Shown here piece by piece: positions 50,384 to 57,469 of a DNA stretch of 64,000 nt (the first letter of the stretch is position 1; every line of letters starts with the position of its first letter). A program made the position numbers and the translations under genes. The notes under the pieces were generated by a model. The model was not told where the DNA came from and did not search any database. It worked only from the letters and a program-made list of their open reading frames with translations. The DNA is from Spongiivirga citrea (lineage in GTDB: Bacteria; Bacteroidota; Bacteroidia; Flavobacteriales; Flavobacteriaceae). The stretch is taken from NCBI RefSeq assembly GCF_010671565.1, contig NZ_JAABOQ010000005.1, forward strand, positions 496,001 to 560,000. The letters are read 5' to 3'.

Positions 50384-50505
50384 TCTCCCCTTGAGGGGAG
50401 ATTAAGAGGGGTGTCCCTTCTAAATATTTTTAAAAGACTCTATATTTCTAATCATTTATAATGTTAACACCCATCCCCAGCCCTTCCCTCAAGGGAAGGG
50501 AGTTT
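50384..50505. repeat. Palindromic intergenic repeats, family A, inverted pair in the trp leader
   Basis: An 18-bp palindrome with tail (50384-50414, near-identical to 30247-30278) faces a related copy in opposite orientation (about 50466-50505, stem CCCTTCCCT ... AGGGAAGGG with tail GGGTGTTAAC on the minus strand). Both are inside the 160-nt RNA between the trp attenuator and trpE. No gene is present. Confidence 0.75.
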
Positions 50506-50521
50506 TCAAATAAGTGTTTCA

Positions 50522-50553
50522 CAAAAAAAAGGCCTGTCGTGATGACAAGCCTT
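50522..50553 (-). terminator. trp attenuator terminator
   Basis: On the minus strand, AAGGCTTGTC (50553-50544) pairs with GACAGGCCTT (50538-50529) through ten pairs with one G-U, with a 5-nt loop, followed by a run of eight Ts. It lies 33 nt after the trpL stop. The 7-nt string TCACGAC of its loop and 3' arm can instead pair with GTCGTGA at 50592-50586 (ending at the trpL stop codon), the antiterminator. Confidence 0.92.
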
Positions 50554-50585
50554 TATATGTTTATTAAATACAATAGGAGCTTAGT

Positions 50586-50639
50586 TCACGACTGTCGACG
50601 TAAATTAGACCACCACCAAGTATTTAAAGTTTGCTTCAT
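50586..50639 (-). CDS. trpL: trp operon leader peptide
   Basis: The 17-residue leader peptide is MKQTLNTWWWSNLRRQS, with three consecutive Trp codons at positions 8-10. Its TGA stop lies at the end of the antiterminator arm. When charged tRNA-Trp is scarce, a ribosome stalled on the Trp codons would leave the antiterminator arm free. With ample Trp, the ribosome reaches the stop, covers it, and the terminator at 50522 forms. This is the classical attenuation geometry, inferred here from sequence. Confidence 0.92.
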   Translation of the reverse strand: MKQTLNTWWWSNLRRQS

Positions 50640-50657
50640 TGTTCTCTTATGATGGTT

Positions 50658-50687
50658 CAAATATATAAATGAAAATTGTAGCATCAA
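50658..50687 (-). promoter_or_regulatory. Promoter of the trp operon
   Basis: On the minus strand, TTG (50685-50687), exactly 19 nt, then TATATTTG (50658-50665): a full match to the Bacteroidetes housekeeping consensus. Transcription should start near 50651, 12 nt before the trpL ATG. Confidence 0.88.
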
Positions 50688-50692
50688 ATAAA

Positions 50693-50722
50693 AACCCACA
50701 TAATATTAACATTATGTGGGTT
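50693..50722 (-). terminator. Terminator of the YceI/MarR unit
   Basis: A perfect 12-bp stem (50693-50704 with 50711-50722, 6-nt loop) begins AACCCACATAAT and is followed on the minus strand by TTTTTATTTG. The trp -33 TTG lies at the end of this T tract, so the upstream terminator and the trp promoter are fused back to back. Confidence 0.9.
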
Positions 50723-50751
50723 CCACTTGTTTAGGGTGATTTGGATTTAAA

Positions 50752-51321
50752 TTAGAATTGTAATTCTACATTTAACTCAAATTCATCATTAATAGCTTTG
50801 TCTCCAAGATTGTCAAAAAAGCTTCCAGAACCATACTTGATACCGTATTTTGTTCTGTTTACCTTTAAAGAAGTGGTTGCAGTCTTCCCATCGATTTTTA
50901 GGTCAAAGCGAACAGGGTGTGTTTGTCCTTTTATTGTAAGGTCGCCAATAACGGTATACATGCCATCTTCGCCAGAAAAGCCTGTAAACTTTAAAGTTGC
51001 TGTTGGGTGATTGTCAACACCAAAGAAGTCATCAGATTTTAAGTGTCCTTCTAACTTTCCTTTTGATCCGCCTTCTAGGTCAGTTACATTAATAGTGGTC
51101 ATGTCCATAACAAATTCTCCCCCACGTAACTCTTTTCCTTTCATCATTAAGAAACCTTCTTTTAAAGTGATGTTTCCTGTATGCTTTCCAGTTACTTTTT
51201 TACCTACCCAGGTAATTGTACTGTTTTTGATCTCCACTTTTTTATCTTTTAAAGTAGTAAAAGCAGTTGTTCCAAATAAGATTACAACTGCTAAGGTGCT
51301 TGTTAAAATGTTTTTTTTCAT
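50752..51321 (-). CDS. Secreted YceI-family lipid-binding protein
   Basis: The 189-residue protein has a signal peptide (about 1-23) and a YceI lipocalin-like barrel (about 30-189): STITWVGKKVTGKHTGNITL, HLKSDDFFGVDNHPTATLKF (about 88-107), and LTIKGQTHPVRFDLKI (about 124-139). Such proteins bind isoprenoid-type lipids in the periplasm. It follows the MarR gene by 34 nt on the same strand, and is probably controlled by it. Confidence 0.93.
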   Translation of the reverse strand: MKKNILTSTLAVVILFGTTAFTTLKDKKVEIKNSTITWVGKKVTGKHTGNITLKEGFLMMKGKELRGGEFVMDMTTINVTDLEGGSKGKLEGHLKSDDFFGVDNHPTATLKFTGFSGEDGMYTVIGDLTIKGQTHPVRFDLKIDGKTATTSLKVNRTKYGIKYGSGSFFDNLGDKAINDEFELNVELQF

Positions 51322-51355
51322 GATTAAGATTTAATAAATAATATGTTTGATTTAA

Positions 51356-51808
51356 CTAGTTATATAATTTGTCGAAAAGACGATTAATTTCTTGTAATTC
51401 GGTTTCAGAAAAATTGGTTAGCATTCTACTTTCAGTATTATTCATGGCTAAATCCATTTCTTTTAAAACTTCAAGCCCTTTATTGGTTATCGTAATATCT
51501 ACCTTTCTTCTATTGCTAGGACAAATATCGCGCCGAACTAAACCTTTAGCGATTAACTTGTCGACTAACCTTGTAGTATTACTCATTTTATTGACCATAC
51601 GCTCACTAATAGTTTGCAGAGTAGCTGGATTTCCTTTTTGACCTCGCAAAATGCGTAACACGTTAAATTGTTGCAGGGATACATCAAAAGGTTTAAGTGT
51701 CTCAGATAAATCCTCATGCAACCTACTCGCTACTAATTGTAAATGAATTAGGGTGCGTTTTGGTAATGGGATTTTTTTTTCAGTTTTAAGACAAGCTTCT
51801 ACATTCAT
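51356..51808 (-). CDS. MarR-family transcriptional regulator
   Basis: The 150-residue protein shows the winged HTH of MarR: FNVLRILRGQKGNPATLQTISERM (about 48-71), VNKMSNTTRLVDKLIAKGLVRRDICPSNRRKVDITIT (about 72-108), and a dimerising C-terminal helix. A palindrome TTGTATATACAA overlaps its own -7 box, so autorepression is likely. The YceI gene downstream is the probable co-regulated target. The inducer is unknown. Confidence 0.9.
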   Translation of the reverse strand: MNVEACLKTEKKIPLPKRTLIHLQLVASRLHEDLSETLKPFDVSLQQFNVLRILRGQKGNPATLQTISERMVNKMSNTTRLVDKLIAKGLVRRDICPSNRRKVDITITNKGLEVLKEMDLAMNNTESRMLTNFSETELQEINRLFDKLYN

Positions 51809-51813
51809 GTATT

Positions 51814-51838
51814 TACAACAATTGTATATACAAATGTA
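51814..51838 (-). promoter_or_regulatory. Probable MarR operator overlapping the -7 box
   Basis: The perfect palindrome TTGTATATACAA (51822-51833) overlaps the TACATTTG box (51831-51838) and the expected start site. A second inverted repeat, TACAA-N3-TTGTA, lies at 51814-51826. MarR proteins typically bind such palindromes; binding here would block initiation. Confidence 0.65.
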
Positions 51839-51860
51839 TTGATTTGGTTGATTTTACCAA
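51831..51860 (-). promoter_or_regulatory. Promoter of the MarR-YceI unit
   Basis: On the minus strand, TTG (51858-51860), 19 nt and TACATTTG (51831-51838) match the Bacteroidetes consensus exactly, 22 nt before the MarR ATG. Confidence 0.85.
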
Positions 51861-51928
51861 TTATTTACACGATAATTTTTTGTTAAAGGTTTTCGTTGGG
51901 GCTTCTTTCATTTGTAATTTGAAGCACT

Positions 51929-52474
51929 ATGCACCGATTTATTCCTTTTTTACTTTTAATAGTGGTTTCGTCTTGTAAAGAAAAGAAAGAAGAAATTTCT
52001 TCTAGTGCGCCTCAAATACCAGAGTCTACGACTACTGTTTTTAAAAGTGCTTCGCAAACAATACCATTTTATACCTATGATGAGTTTGAAGAGCAGCTTC
52101 ATAAAAAAGATGACAAAACCTATATTGTTAACTTTTGGGCGACTTGGTGCAAGCCTTGCGTGAAGGAATTACCAGCCTTTGAAAAGTTGAACGCCAATTA
52201 TAATGACAAAAGCGTAGAAGTGATTTTGGTTAGTATGGATTTTAAGCAACACATAGAAACCAAAGTTGTTCCTTTTGTTGATGCGAACAAGATAAAATCA
52301 GAGGTGGTGGTTTTAGATGATGCCAAAAGTCATAAATGGATACCAAAGGTAAGTGAAGAATGGTCCGGAGCGATACCCGCCACCGTAATATATAACAAAG
52401 ACACACGAAAGTTCTATGAACGTTCGTTTACATATGAGGAGTTAGAAACCGAAGTCCAACAATTCTTAAATTAA
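51929..52474 (+). CDS. TlpA-like thioredoxin lipoprotein
   Basis: The 181-residue protein has a lipoprotein signal (LLLIVVSSC, Cys16), a Lys/Glu/Ser-rich linker, and a thioredoxin fold with the redox motif NFWATWCKPC (Cys-Lys-Pro-Cys, about 71-80). The cis-Pro lies in SGAIPATVIYN. It would act as a membrane-anchored thiol-disulfide protein in the periplasm. It is the first of three genes spaced 5-6 nt apart. Confidence 0.9.
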   Translation: MHRFIPFLLLIVVSSCKEKKEEISSSAPQIPESTTTVFKSASQTIPFYTYDEFEEQLHKKDDKTYIVNFWATWCKPCVKELPAFEKLNANYNDKSVEVILVSMDFKQHIETKVVPFVDANKIKSEVVVLDDAKSHKWIPKVSEEWSGAIPATVIYNKDTRKFYERSFTYEELETEVQQFLN

Positions 52475-52479
52475 AACCT

Positions 52480-53097
52480 ATGAAATTCTTTAAACTATTT
52501 TTTGCATTAGTAGTAGTAGCTGCTGTTAGTGCATTTGCAATTAATGTGAAGCCCACATCTGACGGTTATAAAATAGACGATTATGCAACTGATTTTAAAC
52601 TAAAAAACGTCGATGGTAAAATGGTGTCAATGGCAGACTATACGGATGCAAAAGGCTTTATTGTGATTTTCACCTGCAATACTTGTCCTTATTCTGTCGC
52701 TTATGAAGATAGAATCATTGCTCTAGATAAAAAATACAAGAGTTTAGGTTATCCTGTGATTGCAATAAATCCTAACAACCCGGCGGTTAAATCTGGTGAT
52801 GACTTTGCTTCGATGAAAGTACGCGCAAAAGAAAAAGGATTTACATTTCCTTATCTGTTTGATGATGGTCAGAAGATTTATCCTAAATACGGAGCTACAC
52901 GAACTCCGCATGTTTTTATACTGCAAAAAACTTCAAAAGGCAATCAGGTAAAATATATAGGAGCTATCGATGATAGTTCTCGAAATGCTGATAGCGTTGA
53001 AGAAAAATTTGTTGAAAATGCGGTAGATGCTTTGTTAAAAGGTGAAGAAGTACCTTTAAAAACCACAAAAGCTATTGGTTGTACTATTAAAGTTTAA
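52480..53097 (+). CDS. Secreted thioredoxin/redoxin-family protein
   Basis: The 205-residue protein has a signal peptide (to about residue 20) and an AhpC/TlpA-like fold. The active site is FTCNTCPYSVAYEDR, with Cys-Asn-Thr-Cys followed by Pro, distinct from canonical CGPC. The cis-Pro lies in GATRTPHVFIL. It may be a redoxin or a peroxidase-like protein. It is 5 nt after the TlpA-like gene and 6 nt before a small secreted protein. Confidence 0.87.
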   Translation: MKFFKLFFALVVVAAVSAFAINVKPTSDGYKIDDYATDFKLKNVDGKMVSMADYTDAKGFIVIFTCNTCPYSVAYEDRIIALDKKYKSLGYPVIAINPNNPAVKSGDDFASMKVRAKEKGFTFPYLFDDGQKIYPKYGATRTPHVFILQKTSKGNQVKYIGAIDDSSRNADSVEEKFVENAVDALLKGEEVPLKTTKAIGCTIKV

Positions 53098-53103
53098 TTA
53101 TAA

Positions 53104-53436
53104 GTGAAAATATCTAGCCTGCTATTGTTTCTTTTTGCGGGAGTAGGATTTGCTGTTGCTCAACAGAAGCGGACTTTTAAAGTCGATTCCTCTGAAATAA
53201 CAGACAAGATGCCTATTAAGCAAATTGATTTACTGAATTCAGAAGTTTTAGGACTTCTATTTGAAAAAATCAAGAAAAATCCAGAAGGTAATTTTGTTTT
53301 AGAAGAAGGAATTGAAAGTAAAGATCGTTCGATAGACAATATGCCAATTTATAAACCTAAAGGTCATTTTAAGTTTAGAATTTTCGAATTAGACAGTACA
53401 ACAACTAATTATTTAAGAATCGTAAAACCGAAGTAA
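53104..53436 (+). CDS. Small secreted protein of the thioredoxin cluster
   Basis: The 110-residue protein begins with GTG and a signal peptide ending at VAQ (about residue 19). The rest is short, charged and beta-rich (MPIYKPKGHFKFRIFELDST), without cysteines or a recognisable domain. It is the third gene of the thioredoxin-like unit. Its stop codon sits inside the terminator hairpin. Function unknown. Confidence 0.65.
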   Translation: MKISSLLLFLFAGVGFAVAQQKRTFKVDSSEITDKMPIKQIDLLNSEVLGLLFEKIKKNPEGNFVLEEGIESKDRSIDNMPIYKPKGHFKFRIFELDSTTTNYLRIVKPK

Positions 53437-53456
53437 TCACTTCGGTTTTTTTATTT
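53424..53456 (+). terminator. Intrinsic terminator of the thioredoxin-like unit
   Basis: An 11-bp stem (53424-53434 with 53439-53449, AATC loop) contains the stop codon of the preceding gene and is followed by a T-rich tract. Confidence 0.88.
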
Positions 53457-53480
53457 TTACTGTATTAAATAAAATACATA

Positions 53481-53792
53481 ATGGATTTAAGTCAAGAAGA
53501 TTGGGTAAGCAAACTAAATGCTGATGAAAATGCGGTCATTTTAGATGTTCGTAGTGAGGAAGAAGTAGAAGACGGCTACATACCCCTTGCTCAAAATATA
53601 GATATACGTCAAGGACAAGGTTTTATCGATGGGTTACAAGCATTAGATGCATCAAAAAACTACTATGTATATTGTCGTAGTGGGGCAAGAAGTGCTCAAG
53701 CATGCCAAATTATGAACCAAATGGGTTTTGATACGACCTATAATCTTCTTGGTGGTATCCTTGATTGGCAGGGGGAGACCGTTACTCCATAG
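53481..53792 (+). CDS. Rhodanese-like domain protein
   Basis: The 103-residue single rhodanese domain carries the active-site loop YCRSGARSAQAC (Cys about residue 72) and ends with NLLGGILDWQGE. The cysteine accepts sulfane sulfur in active members. It is cytoplasmic (no signal) and lies 44 nt after the terminator of the thioredoxin-like genes. Confidence 0.9.
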   Translation: MDLSQEDWVSKLNADENAVILDVRSEEEVEDGYIPLAQNIDIRQGQGFIDGLQALDASKNYYVYCRSGARSAQACQIMNQMGFDTTYNLLGGILDWQGETVTP

Positions 53793-53898
53793 TTTTCAGT
53801 GGGTAGTAGCTGTATGCAATTTTTCCCTTGGTTATAATTGAAAAAATCACTAAAACTGGCGCAAGTGCTTTTTGAAATTTCAAAATATTGGGATTTAG

Positions 53899-54753
53899 CT
53901 AAGCCATTTGGTCTATCACCTTCAAGAAAGTCTCTGGCTCAGGTCGCACTCTATAATTATCCGTTAAATCAGCAAAAATGATCTTGTTTTCTGAATTCGT
54001 TATGATCACCGTGGGCATTACAGTATCGCTATCATAACCAAGAACCTGAAAGCCAGCAGGAATTCCATTTATTGCAAGAATACCTAGCTTGGTGGCTGCT
54101 TTATTTTTTACGTCTACCATAAATTCAAAGCCTACCTTAAATTTAGTAGCCAAATGTTTGGTGTTTTTATGAGGTTGTGGACTCACCAATACAGTACGTA
54201 CATTTCTAGCTGCTAGCTCCTGATATTGCTGAGCGATTTCCTTTATCTGCGCCATGCATAGCGGGCACCAATTACCGCGATAAAACAGATAAATGGTTGA
54301 CTTTCCTTCAAAAGAAGAAGATGAAACCGCATTGCCATTTTCATCTTCCAATTCAAAATCTATTAATTGCTTTCCTACTTTAAGTATTTCATTTGTATCT
54401 CTATCACTAAATTTCGAATACCATTTTAAGTAAACAATCCATAGTAATAGAAGGATCGTGGAGGGGAATAGCTTTGAAATGGGATTCTTATCAATCATGA
54501 TTCCCATTACAAGACCAATGAAAAACCCCATAAAAATTAATAAGGAATAGATTTTTAAATTGGCATCAGTTCGCGCCGTTGGTTTTATGAAAAGTCCACC
54601 AAAAAGCGCAACAACAGTTCCCATAACAATGGTTTGTCCTACTAATAAAAATGAAAATCCGTTTTCCATAAATTGAAATACTCCATAACCCAAACAAATT
54701 AAAGCAAGTACTGGGAAAATGGAAATAAAAAGAGATTTCAATAAGCTTCTCAT
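53899..54753 (-). CDS. Membrane-anchored redoxin (AhpC/TSA-like)
   Basis: The 284-residue protein has four N-terminal membrane helices (about 8-110) and a thioredoxin-fold domain. The redox motif in YRGNWCPLCMAQI (Cys-Pro-Leu-Cys, about 160-163) resembles peroxiredoxin-like PRX_like2 proteins. Its catalytic domain would face the cytoplasm or periplasm depending on topology, which I cannot fix. It is divergent from the DUF2851 gene. Confidence 0.8.
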   Translation of the reverse strand: MRSLLKSLFISIFPVLALICLGYGVFQFMENGFSFLLVGQTIVMGTVVALFGGLFIKPTARTDANLKIYSLLIFMGFFIGLVMGIMIDKNPISKLFPSTILLLLWIVYLKWYSKFSDRDTNEILKVGKQLIDFELEDENGNAVSSSSFEGKSTIYLFYRGNWCPLCMAQIKEIAQQYQELAARNVRTVLVSPQPHKNTKHLATKFKVGFEFMVDVKNKAATKLGILAINGIPAGFQVLGYDSDTVMPTVIITNSENKIIFADLTDNYRVRPEPETFLKVIDQMA

Positions 54754-54825
54754 GAATTGTGTTTTATGATAAGTCTGATACTTTTCTGTAAGTTTACAAA
54801 ACTGATAAAATTTTCGTTACAAAGC

Positions 54826-56094
54826 ATGAAAGAAGATTTTCTTCATTATATCTGGAAACATAAAAAGTTCGATTTTCAGAATTTAAAAACTGAAGATGGA
54901 GCAGCGGTAGTTTTAAAATCTGTAGGATCACACAATCTTCATGCTGGACCTGACTTTTTTAATGCAACTATCAATATCGATGGTCAGCTTTGGGCTGGTA
55001 ATGTTGAAATTCATCTTAAATCATCCGACTGGTACGCACATCATCATGAAAATGATCCAGCTTACGATAATGTGATTTTGCATGTAGTATGGAATCATGA
55101 TACTGATGTTTTTAGAAAGGATAATTCTGCCATTCCAGTTTTAGAACTATCAAAATATGTCGATTCTAACTTGATATATAAATATGAAGCTTTAGTAGGG
55201 AAATCATTAAAATGGATTAATTGCGAACATGAGTTACCAGAAGTTGATGAATTTTTAAAACAGCATTGGCTAGAGCGTCTATATTTCGAACGCTTAGAAC
55301 AAAAGTCAACAGTAATTATCAAACTCCTTAAAGATTCTAAGAATGATTGGGATGCGGTACTGTTTAAGATGCTAACAAAAGGTTTTGGTACTAATATTAA
55401 TGGAGAGGCTTTTTTTAGTCTGGCTAATTCAATTGATTTAGGAGTGGTAAGAAAAACGCACCATGATCAACTTAAATTAGAAGCTTTATTATTTGGTCAG
55501 GCTTCTTTTCTAGATGAAGAAATTGAGAGTGCTTACCACAAGCAATTAAAAAAAGAGTATCATTTTTTGAAAAGTAAGTTTCAGCTAGACAACCAATCAG
55601 TTTTACCTATTCAGTTTTTTAGATTACGGCCTAATAATTTTCCGACAATTCGTTTGTCTCAATTGGCAAGCTTATATGCTTCGACCGATTCGTTGTTTTC
55701 AAAAATCATTACCCTAAAGAGTAAACAGGACTTTTATGATCTATTCGAAGTTAAGGCATCTTCATTTTGGGACACACATTATACTTTCAAAAAGGAAACG
55801 GCGAAAAGAAGTAAAAAATTGAGTGAGTTGTTTATCGATTTGCTGTTAATCAATACGATTATTCCACTTCAATTTTGCTACACACAATCGCAATCTAAAC
55901 CCAATGCTGATGCTGTTTTAAATATTATTCAGGAAATCAAAGCTGAAAAAAATGGCATTGTCGATCGGTTCGGAAGTTTAAAAATGACATCGGTCAATGC
56001 CATGCATTCTCAAGCGCTTATTCAATTAAAAAAAGAGTATTGCGATCGGAATCTCTGCTTGCAATGCGCAGTAGGAAGTAGTCTGGTCAAGTAG
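54826..56094 (+). CDS. DUF2851 family protein
   Basis: I choose the ATG at 54826 (422 aa): MKEDFLHYIWKHKKFDFQNLKTEDG is the usual beginning. The upstream 23 codons lack similarity to it. The conserved blocks are GSHNLHAGPDFFNATINIDGQLWAGNVEIHLKSSDWY (about 28-64) and the C-terminal FGSLKMTSVNAMHSQALIQL followed by CDRNLCLQCAVG with a Cys cluster. The function is unknown. Confidence 0.9.
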   Translation: MKEDFLHYIWKHKKFDFQNLKTEDGAAVVLKSVGSHNLHAGPDFFNATINIDGQLWAGNVEIHLKSSDWYAHHHENDPAYDNVILHVVWNHDTDVFRKDNSAIPVLELSKYVDSNLIYKYEALVGKSLKWINCEHELPEVDEFLKQHWLERLYFERLEQKSTVIIKLLKDSKNDWDAVLFKMLTKGFGTNINGEAFFSLANSIDLGVVRKTHHDQLKLEALLFGQASFLDEEIESAYHKQLKKEYHFLKSKFQLDNQSVLPIQFFRLRPNNFPTIRLSQLASLYASTDSLFSKIITLKSKQDFYDLFEVKASSFWDTHYTFKKETAKRSKKLSELFIDLLLINTIIPLQFCYTQSQSKPNADAVLNIIQEIKAEKNGIVDRFGSLKMTSVNAMHSQALIQLKKEYCDRNLCLQCAVGSSLVK

Positions 56095-56126
56095 TTTACT
56101 AACAAATCTTTTCTATTTTTGCTGTA

Positions 56127-56354
56127 ATGCAACTATTCTACAACATCTTATATTTTTTTCAAAAGCACGGATACGAGGTGTGCCAGCGTATTGCTGACAG
56201 AATGGGAATGCGAGCTAAAGTAGTGCGTATCTCATTTATATATGTCACTTTTGTAACACTGGGTTTCGGATTTGCACTATACTTATTCATTGCATTTTGG
56301 ATGCGTATTAAAGACCTAATCTATTCTAAACGAACTTCGGTGTTCGATCTGTAA
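56127..56354 (+). CDS. PspC-domain membrane protein
   Basis: The 75-residue protein is one PspC domain: FFQKHGYEVCQRIADRMGMRAKVVRISFIYVTF, then a hydrophobic segment (about 43-60). PspC proteins belong to phage-shock-type membrane stress responses, but no PspA is nearby. A TATTTTTG box 6 nt upstream of the ATG may be the -7 element. It is 3 nt before the K+ channel gene. Confidence 0.85.
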   Translation: MQLFYNILYFFQKHGYEVCQRIADRMGMRAKVVRISFIYVTFVTLGFGFALYLFIAFWMRIKDLIYSKRTSVFDL

Positions 56355-56357
56355 TGT

Positions 56358-57365
56358 ATGTTTAAGCTCTTTCGGTCAAAATTTGTCATAGCTCTTTCAC
56401 TATTAATAGGTATTTATCTAATAGGAGTTATTGGATACCGATACATATCTGGTTTTGGATGGGTAGATTCTATGTTCATGACCATGATTACAGTAACCAC
56501 TGTTGGGTTTTCTACAGTAGGTGAACTAGATCAGGCTTCAAAAATATTTACAATCTGTTTAATTGTAACTAGTGTTTTTATCTTCGGTTATGCGATTACT
56601 GTGATAACTGAATATATTTTTAGTAAGACCAATACCAAACTACTTAAAAAGAAAAAAATGAAGAAGATTATCGACCAATATCATGATCATGTCATTGTAT
56701 GTGGTTATGGTAGAAATGGGCAACAAGCGGTTCAGAAGCTAATTACTTATGGTGAAAAATTTGTGGTTGTTGAATTGGATAAAGAGCTTGTTGATACGAT
56801 TGATATAGAAGAAGTACCATTTGTATTAGGCAATGCCAATCACGATGAGGTTTTGCTGGAAGCTGGTATCGAGCGTGCAAAGTGTTTAATATCAGCATTA
56901 CCAGATGATGCCGATAACTTATTTGTTGTGCTTTCAGCAAGGCAGTTAAATAAAGACCTTACCATTATTAGTAGAGCATCACAAGATACATCCTACAAAA
57001 AATTAAAATTGGCAGGAGCAAATAATGTGATCATGCCAGATAAAATTGGGGGAGATCATATGGCTTCCTTAGTTGTAGTTCCTGATTTAATTGAGTTTAT
57101 TGATAATCTAAGTGTTATGAATGGCGATACCACTAATATTGAAGAAGTATCGGTTGAAGATTTGTACGACACCCATGAAGCGAAGACCATTAAAGGTCTC
57201 GACCTTAGAAATAAAACTGGCTGTACCATAATAGGTTTTAAAAAACCTGACGGATCCTACATAGTAAACCCTGAGGCTGAAACGGTTCTGTCTCCTAATA
57301 CAAGCATTATCGTGCTTGGTCGCCCCGAGCAAATTAACGCACTGAATAAATTGTACGATATCTAA
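56358..57365 (+). CDS. Potassium channel with cytoplasmic TrkA-N/RCK domain
   Basis: The 335-residue protein has two membrane helices around a pore loop (about 10-85), followed by a Rossmann RCK/TrkA-N domain (VIVCGYGRNGQ, about 112-122) and a TrkA-C domain at the end. The selectivity filter reads TVTTVGFSTVGE (Gly50, Phe51, Ser52) where canonical channels have TVGYGD. K+ selectivity is therefore uncertain. It lies 3 nt after the PspC gene. Confidence 0.88.
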   Translation: MFKLFRSKFVIALSLLIGIYLIGVIGYRYISGFGWVDSMFMTMITVTTVGFSTVGELDQASKIFTICLIVTSVFIFGYAITVITEYIFSKTNTKLLKKKKMKKIIDQYHDHVIVCGYGRNGQQAVQKLITYGEKFVVVELDKELVDTIDIEEVPFVLGNANHDEVLLEAGIERAKCLISALPDDADNLFVVLSARQLNKDLTIISRASQDTSYKKLKLAGANNVIMPDKIGGDHMASLVVVPDLIEFIDNLSVMNGDTTNIEEVSVEDLYDTHEAKTIKGLDLRNKTGCTIIGFKKPDGSYIVNPEAETVLSPNTSIIVLGRPEQINALNKLYDI

Positions 57366-57469
57366 ACAATTATATTTAACTGCCAAAATTTGGAAGTAAG
57401 CCGTAATTTTTAAGATATTGGCTCGCAGTTTTAATTAAACTAACAAAAACTTAACTCAAACATCAAATT

